NCBI GenBank assembly: GCA_016125225.1
Contig: WGME01000013.1
Location: 124,001-188,000 of the forward strand
Source: a bacterium
Lineage (GTDB): Bacteria; Planctomycetota; Planctomycetia; Planctomycetales; Planctomycetaceae
Direction: 5' to 3'
Length of the DNA stretch: 64,000 bases
Below, piece by piece: positions 9,964 to 18,059 of this stretch (positions within the stretch are counted from its first letter, which is position 1; each line of letters begins with the position of its first letter). A model generated the notes under the pieces. The model worked only from the letters and a program-made list of their open reading frames with translations. It had not been told where the DNA came from and made no database searches. A program made the position numbers and the translations under genes.

Positions 9964-10434
9964 TTGAATGCTCTCCTGATCTCATCTGCCATTAGCGGCA
10001 GCTTGTTACTAGGCCTGCTGTTCATCTTTGGTATCCGGGCCGTGGTCCTGAGTGACACTCGCAAGGCCGCATGGGCGGAAGGGATCGCTCATGGTGGCAC
10101 GGCGCTTATGGCGATCAGCATGGCATGCTTCCTGGTGTCCGCCATGAAGAAGCTGCTCGAGAATTTCGATACGGAACTGCCCGCGCTGACGATGCTGATG
10201 ATTCAGCTCTCGGACATTGTCATCAATTTCTGGTACATCGTCCTGCCCTTCGGACTGGTTCCCGCCGTTGCGGTGGATGTGCTGATCTTCCGGTATTTCC
10301 ATCGACATCCGGAAACCCGGTTCGCCGCGCGGGTCATGTCTCTGGTGATTTCTCTGCTGATGCTCGGTCAGGTGGTCATCGCGACGCTCGGTATCGCGCT
10401 GGCGTTTACGAAGCTGCTGAATACGCAGGCGTGA
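9964..10434 (+). CDS. small four-helix membrane protein, unknown function
   Basis: About 156 residues with four hydrophobic segments: LLISSAISGSLLLGLLFIFG near the N-terminus, GGTALMAISMACFLVSAM, FWYIVLPFGLVPAVAVDVLI, and a C-terminal VISLLMLGQVVIATLGIALA. The TTG at 9964 is preferred because AGGGG (9951-9955) lies at proper spacing; a GTG at 9955 in the same frame overlaps that site. The gene begins about 20 bases after DUF1501 and may be co-transcribed with it. No recognised family motif or catalytic residue is visible. Its stop is followed closely by a palindromic repeat. Confidence 0.65.
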   Translation: MNALLISSAISGSLLLGLLFIFGIRAVVLSDTRKAAWAEGIAHGGTALMAISMACFLVSAMKKLLENFDTELPALTMLMIQLSDIVINFWYIVLPFGLVPAVAVDVLIFRYFHRHPETRFAARVMSLVISLLMLGQVVIATLGIALAFTKLLNTQA

Positions 10435-10452
10435 TCTCCATGGTGGCATTTG

Positions 10453-10545
10453 TCTTAGCCCCCGGTGAGTCACCGGGGGCCGTCTGTTTGAACGATGTCA
10501 ATCCCGTAGAGCATTCGACCACCGGTCATTGACCGGTGGCTAAGA
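10453..10545. repeat. two-hairpin palindromic repeat, copy 1
   Basis: The 93-base element opens with CTTAGCC and closes with GGCTAAG. It contains two hairpins: arms GCCCCCGGTGA (10458-10468) and TCACCGGGGGC (10470-10480), then arms CCACCGGTCA (10519-10528) and TGACCGGTGG (10530-10539). A second copy with the same arrangement lies at 40266-40353. The composition, inverted termini and placement directly after genes match REP/BIME-type elements; transcription termination would be a secondary effect. Confidence 0.8.
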
Positions 10546-10728
10546 CCAGTCACCAGCAAGGTGAACGCTCCCGCAAAGTTTGCCAAGTTTTACGAACTCC
10601 GGGTGATCAGTAGTCGCGTCGGGGGCGAGTCGTTAGCATGTCCATCCCCATGCAGCGGACGGACACGCTGGGACTGCCGGCAGGATGCTTGATCTCTTTC
10701 CCCTCGACTTGCCGACAGGACACCGCGG

Positions 10729-11517
10729 ATGTCTGTGACCACGACCGTTCCGGAATCGGAAGCCCAACTCGTCGAACGCGCTCAAATCGCCGTCAGTCGC
10801 TGCAACTGGGAAGTCGGCGAATGTGCCGCATTGTGGACCAAACGGTTTGCCAAAGGCCGCACCGACGCCGATTTTGCTCAGTTGGTCGGTCTATCGCCCG
10901 ATCAGGTCTATCAACGGCGGCGGGTCTGGGAAACCTTTGGCGATGTCTACGGTCAATACAACGGGCTGAAGTGGTCGCATTTTTACTCTTCGCTCACTTG
11001 GGATGACGCCGCCGAGTGCCTGCAATGGGCACAGGATGTCGGGGCCACCGTTGCCGAGATGCGGGCCTGGCGACGGGCTCAACGTGGCGAAGACCTGAAC
11101 ACCGCCGCCGATGACGAAGCCTTCAACTGGATGCCGATGGAACCCTCGGAAGTGCGGATTCCGGGTGCATCTGCCGTTGGGATGTCGGAATCCGATGGAG
11201 AATCGACACCACGGGAACGTGATCCCAATGCGGCTCCTGTGGCGGCGGGGTTTGCCCGGGAATCGACACCGGGCCCCGATGACTATGCGCCGTTTCGTCC
11301 CGATGCGATGACGCCGCCGACCCCTGTCTCGGAAAAGCCCAAGCCAGTGCTGTCGGCAGAGCAACTGGTGCGGCGTCTGGCCACCACGATTGAACGCTGT
11401 GCCGCCGCGATGAACGATGACTTTGTACGTCAGTTCGATGACGTTGCCGAAAAGGAACGGCAGCGATTTTTGAAAGCGGCTGCGGTTTTGGCTGAGAAAG
11501 TGGACCAACTCGGTTAA
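10729..11517 (+). CDS. unknown protein with possible N-terminal helix-turn-helix
   Basis: A soluble 262-residue protein without signal peptide or membrane segment. Residues 1-120 are helical and aromatic-rich (CNWEVGECAALWTKRFAKGR, then FAQLVGLSPDQVYQRRRVWE), with spacing like a helix-turn-helix. Residues 125-205 are low-complexity and Pro/Asp-rich, probably disordered; the last 50 residues look like an amphipathic coiled helix. A sensing or DNA-binding role in planctomycetes is a guess; no family name can be given. It stands alone, 52 bases before the HtrA-like protease on the same strand, so it could share a transcript with it. Confidence 0.7.
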   Translation: MSVTTTVPESEAQLVERAQIAVSRCNWEVGECAALWTKRFAKGRTDADFAQLVGLSPDQVYQRRRVWETFGDVYGQYNGLKWSHFYSSLTWDDAAECLQWAQDVGATVAEMRAWRRAQRGEDLNTAADDEAFNWMPMEPSEVRIPGASAVGMSESDGESTPRERDPNAAPVAAGFARESTPGPDDYAPFRPDAMTPPTPVSEKPKPVLSAEQLVRRLATTIERCAAAMNDDFVRQFDDVAEKERQRFLKAAAVLAEKVDQLG

Positions 11518-11568
11518 CATACGGGCACCGCCTGGTTTCAGACCATATGACCGTATGAGAGTTGCGTC

Positions 11569-12780
11569 GTGAGTTCTGACGCCCCGACACCGCCGGATGA
11601 GACGCCGCGTCCTGTCGCCGGTGACGTGGTTCCCATGACGGATATCCCCGTCAGTCCCGCATCACAGTCGACTGGGCCACATGCCGTTAATGGCTGGTTG
11701 GTGGTGGTGCTGCTATTGGCCGTTTCCGCGGTGATGCTGCGTAACGCCGGAGTCGGCAGTTGGTTCTGGCGGTCGGCTTCCACGCAACCCCGAGCCGTGC
11801 AGCCACGTGGCGATCTTGCGGATGATGAGAAATCAACCATTTCCATCTTCAAGTCGGCTTCACCTGCGGTGGTGCACATCACCAGTCTCGCGTTGCGGCG
11901 CGACTTCAGCATGAATGTCTTCAGCATCCCCGAAGGGACGGGGTCTGGATTCATCTGGGATGAGTCGGGTCATGTGGTCACGAATTTTCACGTGATCGAA
12001 TCGGCCGATTCCGCGGCGGTGACGTTGCAGGACGGCACCATTCTGGAAGCCCGCCTCGTGGGTGTGGAACCCGATAAAGATCTCGCGGTCCTCAAGATCG
12101 ATTCCCCATCATCCGTATTGCAACCGATTCCCGTGGGTACTTCTTCCGATCTGGAAGTGGGGCAGAAGGTCTTCGCGATTGGTAACCCGTTCGGTCTCGA
12201 TCAGACATTGACCACCGGCGTGATCAGTGGCTTAGGTCGTGAGATTCAATCGCGTACAGGCCGGAGAATCGAAGGGGTTATTCAGACCGACGCGGCGATC
12301 AATCCAGGAAACTCTGGCGGTCCATTGCTCGACAGTGCAGGGCGGCTGATCGGCGTGAATACCGCGATTTATAGCCCTTCAGGCACCTATGCTGGGGTGG
12401 GGTTTGCCGTGCCGGTCGATATCATCAACGAAATCGTACCTCTATTGATCCGTGATGGGCGGATCGAGCGAGCGGGCTTGGGAGTGGGGTTAGCCGACGA
12501 TGCTTTGTCGCGCCGGTTCGGTGTGAAAAATGGCGTGATAGTCACCTCGGTCATCCCCGGCAGCTCCGCAGCGGCGGGAGGAATTCTGCCACCGTATCGC
12601 GATCGTTCGGGTCGCTGGCATTTCGAGGTCATTGTCGCGGTCGATGGTCAGTCGGTCCGTGACCGGGAAGATGTTTTGAGTGCGTTAGATCGCAGGAAAG
12701 TGGGAGAAACTGTGCAAGTTACCTTGCTCCGCGGGGAAAAACAGGAGACGATCAGCGTGACTTTGCAAAGTCTCGATTGA
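11569..12780 (+). CDS. HtrA/Deg-type membrane-anchored serine protease
   Basis: A periplasm-facing quality-control protease of 403 residues. After a Pro-rich N-terminal tail there is one transmembrane helix (about 42-57). The trypsin-like domain has the triad His141 (VVTNFHVIES), Asp171 (PDKDLAVLKI) and Ser249 (NPGNSGGPLL). A single PDZ domain follows from about residue 295 and ends with VRDREDVLSALDRRKVGETV. One PDZ rather than two is DegS-like. The start is a GTG at 11569 with GAGAG seven bases upstream. Substrates are not inferable; the STAS gene downstream is only 66 bases away and may be co-transcribed. Confidence 0.92.
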   Translation: MSSDAPTPPDETPRPVAGDVVPMTDIPVSPASQSTGPHAVNGWLVVVLLLAVSAVMLRNAGVGSWFWRSASTQPRAVQPRGDLADDEKSTISIFKSASPAVVHITSLALRRDFSMNVFSIPEGTGSGFIWDESGHVVTNFHVIESADSAAVTLQDGTILEARLVGVEPDKDLAVLKIDSPSSVLQPIPVGTSSDLEVGQKVFAIGNPFGLDQTLTTGVISGLGREIQSRTGRRIEGVIQTDAAINPGNSGGPLLDSAGRLIGVNTAIYSPSGTYAGVGFAVPVDIINEIVPLLIRDGRIERAGLGVGLADDALSRRFGVKNGVIVTSVIPGSSAAAGGILPPYRDRSGRWHFEVIVAVDGQSVRDREDVLSALDRRKVGETVQVTLLRGEKQETISVTLQSLD

Positions 12781-12846
12781 CACAGCCCGTATGAAGGCGG
12801 GAATATCGGCTTGTCCGTAGTACTCTTCACGCAGGTTTGGCGAGAC

Positions 12847-13221
12847 ATGGCGACATCACCACTCGTTCAAGTTCAGCAATCGGGGTCGATTTCGATTATT
12901 TCGTTGACGTCTCGTTGCGAAATGATCGAGGACGCACTGCTGGAACCTCTGGGGCGAGAATTACTGGCCGCCGTTCAGGCTGCACCATCGCCTCTGGTGG
13001 TTCTCGATTTGTCCGCGACCCGGTTCTTCGGATCGGGGTTCATTGAACTTCTGCTAAGGGTCTGGAAGACCCTGCAACTGCGACCGGATGCCCGCATGGC
13101 CGTGTGCGGTCTGCAGGAGTATTGCCGCGAAGTTCTGCAGATCACTCATCTCGACCAGTTGTGGCCGATGACCGCCACGGCAGCGGAAGGCGTGGCTGCC
13201 ATCTCCGAACCCGCAGCCTAA
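12847..13221 (+). CDS. STAS-domain protein (anti-anti-sigma factor-like)
   Basis: About 124 residues forming a single STAS domain: SISIISLTSRCEMIEDALLE, then PLVVLDLSATRFFGSGFIEL, where the serine of FGSGF sits at the position phosphorylated in SpoIIAA-type proteins. The family acts by partner switching with anti-sigma kinases. No kinase or phosphatase partner is adjacent, so the target is unknown. The ATG at 12847 is chosen over an in-frame TTG at 12811 because the domain begins immediately after it. Confidence 0.8.
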   Translation: MATSPLVQVQQSGSISIISLTSRCEMIEDALLEPLGRELLAAVQAAPSPLVVLDLSATRFFGSGFIELLLRVWKTLQLRPDARMAVCGLQEYCREVLQITHLDQLWPMTATAAEGVAAISEPAA

Positions 13222-13248
13222 GCTGAGTCTGCAGAACCGGCACTGTGG

Positions 13249-13419
13249 TTACCGCGGACGTAACGGCCGGCCCTGCGGTTCGTTTTGGCGAGCCGGGGCT
13301 GAACCGTCGTCCGTACAGACTTTCACGGTAACTTCATCACCATGAATCTCGACGATCATGACCGTGTGCTCACCCACGTGAATGATGTCCCCAACCGTGA
13401 GGTCAAATTCCAGTCGCAC
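13249..13419 (-). CDS. small beta-rich protein, superficially CsrA-like
   Basis: A 56-residue protein. Its GTG start at 13419 has a strong AGGAG seven bases upstream, which decides the start over an in-frame ATG at 13446. The first 35 residues (MRLEFDLTVGDIIHVGEHTV, then MIVEIHGDEVTVKV) alternate like short beta strands and recall the CsrA pattern of a G-E/D-x-I turn. The typical CsrA residues (MLVLTR start, C-terminal VxVHREEI) are absent. The tail is Arg/Pro/Gln-rich. It is a plausible real small gene of unknown role, possibly nucleic-acid binding, downstream of glnD on the other side of a short spacer. Confidence 0.55.
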   Translation of the reverse strand: MRLEFDLTVGDIIHVGEHTVMIVEIHGDEVTVKVCTDDGSAPARQNEPQGRPLRPR

Positions 13420-13566
13420 ACTCGGTCTCCTGACGCCACCATCCATCCGTCGATGCGGGGCGAGCGGGAGTTATACCAAGGATCGGTTTCGCACAGCAAT
13501 TGGACTTTCGCCGGGGTAGGTCACAGGAAGAATGTCACCTTGATTTCCGAGTCGCGAGCCGGTTTC

Positions 13567-16236
13567 TCAACCGTTGCTGAGCGATCCGTCCCGTGTGGTC
13601 TCCTCAAACTGTTCAATGTGTTGCCGGAGAACCTCGCGGATGGTCCGCAGCCGCTGGCCATCCACGATCTTTCGACCCTTGCTGTCGGTGACATAGAACA
13701 CATCGACAACCTGATCGAAGTGGGTCGAAATCTTGGCCAGAATCACGGAGAGATCCAGCTCGAACAGGCAACGGGAAATGCGGTAGAGCAGACCAGAGCG
13801 GTCATGCGCGAAGATATCGACGACGGTGCAGCGATCGGAGGATTCGTTGTCGACCAGCACGCGCATGGGCAGGTTGGATACGGGGCCTTGAACGGCATTC
13901 GGGGAAAATCTCAGTCGGGAGCGGAACAATGTTTCGACATCGATTTCATTCCGAAGGGCTTTACGCATCAGCTCCGCGACTTCCTGCAGGCGGAATTCGG
14001 GAACCGCGTATTCGTGGTCGTAGTCTCGCACACGAAAACTGTCGATAATAATGCCATCCGGGTAGGTGCAGATCTGTGCGTTCAGAATCTCCATCCGCTT
14101 GGCCGACAGGACGCCCGTCAACTTGTGAAAACAGCCGACCCCCATCGCTTCCGACGTGATCACGCGGTATTCGACGGTTGAGGTTTCGCTGTCGTAATGA
14201 CCTTCGATCGAGATGTCGTCGCTGGTCCTGCCGCTAATGATTTCCAGGTCTTGGGCAATGCGTTCGGGGCGTGTTCCGATCAGGTAATGCGGCGGGGCTG
14301 TCTGCAGACGCTGCAGCACGGCCGGATCGTCCTTGAGGGCTGCAGGCAACTGGTTCAGCACCAGACCGGTGTTTTTTTCCACGCGGACCGGTTCCTGAAA
14401 GAGATCGCTTTTACCACTCAGCCAGACCATCGAGCGGTCGTAAAACAGCGTCAGCAGTTCGGCCTTCCAGTCGTTCCAGACGCCGGGACCCACGGCTTCA
14501 ATGTCGGCTGCCGTCAGCACAAACAGTTTCCGCAAGATGTTTGCGCTGCCAACTTCATGATTGAACTTCAAGAGCACTTCGGGATCGGAAATGTCTCGAC
14601 GAAACGCCAGTGTCGCCATCAACAGATGGCGGTGCACCAGAAACACCACGATATCGCGCTGATGATCGGGCAGGCCAAGCCGCACGGCGGCCTCCTCGGC
14701 CAAGCGTTTCCCGACCTCCGAGTGATCTTCTTCGTACCCCTTACCGGCGTCGTGCAACAGCAACGCGAGATGCAAGAGTTCCTTGTGATTGACTTCACGA
14801 TAGGCACGGCCGATGGGCCCTGGATCTTTTAGCCGGGCTTCGCAGGCACCAATCGCTCGCAGAGTATGTTCATCCACAGTGTATGAGTGGTACTGATTGA
14901 ACTGCAGCAGGCAGCGGACATGCGACATCGCAGGCAGAACGCATTCCAGCACACCCGTATCGAACATGCTGCGGAGGACCGGTTCCAGATGACCGGGCCG
15001 CTTCAGCAGTTTGAGGAAGGTCTGTTGGGCCACCTCGCTTAACGATTCTCTGGGATAGTTCGCAGCATGGGCTTTGATCTCTAAGGCCAATTGAGGATGA
15101 GGCAGCTTACCCAGCGTGGCCGCCGTGTCGTAGAACTCCAGTGCCCCTTCGAGAGTCCGGCAGGTTTCATCACGATGCCGGGCGATTACATCGAGGTATT
15201 CCAGGCCGACTCGGTACTTATTGTCGACCCGATAGCTCATGACGAAATTGGCGACCTGACGCAGCACGGGATGCTGACGGTTCCGGGCGACGAAGTCCGA
15301 TGAGATTTCGGCAATCGCCAGACTGTGCTGGAAATACTCCTGCATGAACCGTTCGACGGATCGTTGCCCGGGGGTCTCGGGAATCCGACGTTCCTCGGAG
15401 ATGCGCAATTGTTCGTCGCGTGTCAGAATGTCTTGGGGACGTCCCGCAGACAGGTGCAGATTGATCCGCACGCTCATCAGATAGTCATGAGCCAGCACGA
15501 GACGACGGACATCTTCCTGCGAGAGTGCGCCCTGCAGTTTCAAGGAGTTCAGATCACTCACGCCATGTCGTGCAAAGCCGACCCATCTGAGCAGGTGCAG
15601 ATCGCGGAGTCCGCCGAAGGACCGCTTGATGTCGGGCTCCAACTGTAAGACCGCAGCGCCATGTTGGGCTCGTTCCTGAGCACGCGACGATACGCATTCT
15701 TCAATGAACGAACCAATCCGCGATTCGACCACTTGCCGCTGAAATCGGTGGGTCAGTTCCTGCACCAGATCCTGAGATCCCCAGAGGCAGCGGGTATCGA
15801 CCAGTGAGGTCGCGAACTGCGTGTCCTGGCGGGCCATCTTGATGGTGTCGGGGAGCGTGCGGACGCTATGGCCGAGTTTCAGGCCAGCATCCCAGCAGTC
15901 TCGAACTATTTGTGAGACGACCGTGTGGAATTCGGGGGGAGCGCCGCGTCCCTCGAGGAACAGCAGGTCAACATCCGAGTAAGGGGCATAATCGCCGCGC
16001 CCCGAACCACCGACCGCGATCATCGCCGAAGTGGCGGCGAGAGCATTCCGTGTCGATTCGGGATACGGAGCCAGTGCCTGGGTGTTCAAAGAGTTCAGGA
16101 ACTCGTCGGTCCACTGGCAGATTGATGCGGCAATTTGCAGACCGGTGGCATGCGAGGCCATCCGCTTTTGAGTCAGTTCACGCACGCCCTCCACCTGTTG
16201 ACGGAGCTGAGAAATCCGTGTCGTGGTGGCAGGCAT
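13567..16236 (-). CDS. glnD: P-II uridylyltransferase / uridylyl-removing enzyme
   Basis: Senses glutamine and attaches or removes UMP on Tyr51 of P-II proteins. The 889-residue length is typical. Parts in order: nucleotidyltransferase with GGSGRGDYAPYSDVDLLFL at about residues 76-94, a helical linker (LKRSFGGLRDLH-type GlnD signature PDIKRSFGGLRDLHLLRW at about 201-218), HD hydrolase with His457, then LLLHDAGKGYEEDHSEVG (His495-Asp496), and two ACT domains for glutamine binding near the C-terminus. The start at 16236 is preferred because upstream extension to 16278 lacks family residues. It sits downstream of three P-II genes, its presumed substrates. Confidence 0.95.
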   Translation of the reverse strand: MPATTTRISQLRQQVEGVRELTQKRMASHATGLQIAASICQWTDEFLNSLNTQALAPYPESTRNALAATSAMIAVGGSGRGDYAPYSDVDLLFLEGRGAPPEFHTVVSQIVRDCWDAGLKLGHSVRTLPDTIKMARQDTQFATSLVDTRCLWGSQDLVQELTHRFQRQVVESRIGSFIEECVSSRAQERAQHGAAVLQLEPDIKRSFGGLRDLHLLRWVGFARHGVSDLNSLKLQGALSQEDVRRLVLAHDYLMSVRINLHLSAGRPQDILTRDEQLRISEERRIPETPGQRSVERFMQEYFQHSLAIAEISSDFVARNRQHPVLRQVANFVMSYRVDNKYRVGLEYLDVIARHRDETCRTLEGALEFYDTAATLGKLPHPQLALEIKAHAANYPRESLSEVAQQTFLKLLKRPGHLEPVLRSMFDTGVLECVLPAMSHVRCLLQFNQYHSYTVDEHTLRAIGACEARLKDPGPIGRAYREVNHKELLHLALLLHDAGKGYEEDHSEVGKRLAEEAAVRLGLPDHQRDIVVFLVHRHLLMATLAFRRDISDPEVLLKFNHEVGSANILRKLFVLTAADIEAVGPGVWNDWKAELLTLFYDRSMVWLSGKSDLFQEPVRVEKNTGLVLNQLPAALKDDPAVLQRLQTAPPHYLIGTRPERIAQDLEIISGRTSDDISIEGHYDSETSTVEYRVITSEAMGVGCFHKLTGVLSAKRMEILNAQICTYPDGIIIDSFRVRDYDHEYAVPEFRLQEVAELMRKALRNEIDVETLFRSRLRFSPNAVQGPVSNLPMRVLVDNESSDRCTVVDIFAHDRSGLLYRISRCLFELDLSVILAKISTHFDQVVDVFYVTDSKGRKIVDGQRLRTIREVLRQHIEQFEETTRDGSLSNG

Positions 16237-16573
16237 AGCGTTTTGTTTTCTCCTGGCTGCCGGCGGACCAGTGTCCACTCAGGCCAGCCTGTCTTCCCCG
16301 TGAGATTGCGCCGAACAAGAGACATGAGGTCTGCGGAGCGCTTCGCAGACCTGCATATCACCCTGGCGCGAGGGGCATGATACCTCTGCAGAAGAAAAAA
16401 AATCACGCCCAGGGAGACAGATAACAGAGTTGGTCAATCATCAGTTGGTTCCATTCTGCGACGTCGGGGAGCGCATGCCCGACGCCGTGCAGTGACGGAG
16501 CGCCACCGCCAAATTTCAAACCGGTGACGCTGCAGGCGTTCTCGCTCGCCTGCAGCATGCCACCAGAGTCGCG
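16237..16573. other. spacer between the P-II cluster and glnD with two strong dyads
   Basis: No gene is seen. The spacer contains two inverted repeats: 16327-16352, a palindrome with arms AGGTCTGCGGAGC and GCTTCGCAGACCT, and 16529-16556, with arms GCTGCAGGCG and CGCCTGCAGC around an 8-base loop. Neither is followed by a clear T-run on the minus strand. A glnD promoter must lie here if glnD is not read through from the P-II genes. Confidence 0.6.
16529..16556 (-). terminator. hairpin just downstream of the P-II cluster
   Basis: A perfect 10-bp stem (GCTGCAGGCG / CGCCTGCAGC) with an 8-base loop starts 17 bases after the stop of the last P-II gene in its direction of transcription. No T-run follows, so it could equally stabilise the 3' end or be a regulatory dyad. 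Confidence 0.4.
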
Positions 16574-16966
<393 letters not shown>

Positions 16967-16977
16967 TCAGGCGACCA

Positions 16978-17346
<369 letters not shown>

Positions 17347-17382
17347 CTAAATTGAGTAATTCCGTCGATGTCACTGGGGCAG

Positions 17383-17721
17383 TTATAAGGCGTCGTCACC
17401 GGTCTCGCCCGTGCGGACCCGCACGGCTTCATCGAGCGGCATGACCAGTACGCAGCCATCTCCCACTTCGCCGGTACGAGCCGCCGTAACGATGGTCCGG
17501 ACCGTATGCGAGCAGTCGATATCCGCAACTGCGACTTCGAGCTTAATTCGAGGAGTAAAGTCGACGGCGTATTCCAGTCCCCGATAGACTTCGGTATGGC
17601 TGGGCGTATGACCGCTGCCGCGGACTTCACTGACCGTGATGCCCTGCACCCCAAGAGTCACCAAGGCATTCCGTACCTCATCAAGTTTGTGATAACGGAT
17701 GATGGCTTCGATCTTTTTCAT
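17383..17721 (-). CDS. divergent P-II-like protein, paralogue 3
   Basis: The promoter-proximal member of the P-II triplet, 112 residues, with start ATG 17721 aligned to the paralogues. The fold and Tyr51 (YRGLEYAVDF) are retained. Three ligand residues differ: the Gln39 position is Thr in GSGHTPSHTE, Lys58 is Arg in FTPRIK, and Lys90 is Cys in GEVGDGCVLV. In characterised P-II proteins these residues bind Mg-ATP and 2-oxoglutarate (established knowledge), so this copy may be uridylylatable but have altered or no 2-oxoglutarate sensing. Heterotrimers with its neighbours are possible (inference). Confidence 0.9.
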   Translation of the reverse strand: MKKIEAIIRYHKLDEVRNALVTLGVQGITVSEVRGSGHTPSHTEVYRGLEYAVDFTPRIKLEVAVADIDCSHTVRTIVTAARTGEVGDGCVLVMPLDEAVRVRTGETGDDAL

Positions 17722-18059
17722 GGTCAGCACCACATTTCGGTGACTTGGTAACTCGCTGAATGCTGGCGACAAGTGACTGTATAGAAAACGGTGTGCCGCG
17801 AATACATAAAAAGATTTGATGCATTTTTGTGTTTGTGTAACCTGTTGTTTTGTCTCTGGTTACGAGATTGGCCAAGTATTCGGCGTTCAACTCCCGAAAT
17901 TGATCCTCTGTGTGTATGGCTGTGACACCGAGCCATTTCCCGAGGGAGATCGGGATGGAAAACGTTATTTTCCAGTTAGAAATGTGCATGTCACACAAAC
18001 GTGACAGCAATTCCTATGACTGTGGCGCGCCTGGCTTCTGTCTGAGTGCCAGCGGCCGG
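17722..18059. promoter_or_regulatory. intergenic control region upstream of the P-II triplet
   Basis: No gene is seen in this comparatively AT-rich stretch. It contains a perfect dyad TGTCAC-N6-GTGACA (17989-18006) and a smaller one, GTAACC-N15-GGTTAC (17837-17863). On the minus strand near 17783-17798 there is a GGCAC box followed at roughly sigma-54 spacing by TTTTC, a weak partial match to the -24/-12 consensus. It must hold the P-II promoter unless the upstream regulator gene reads through. Confidence 0.45.

Noticed and set aside
17783-17798. Sigma-54 promoter upstream of the P-II triplet
   Set aside because: The -24 box GGCAC is present but the -12 box reads TTTTC instead of TTGC, so it is too weak to list as a promoter.
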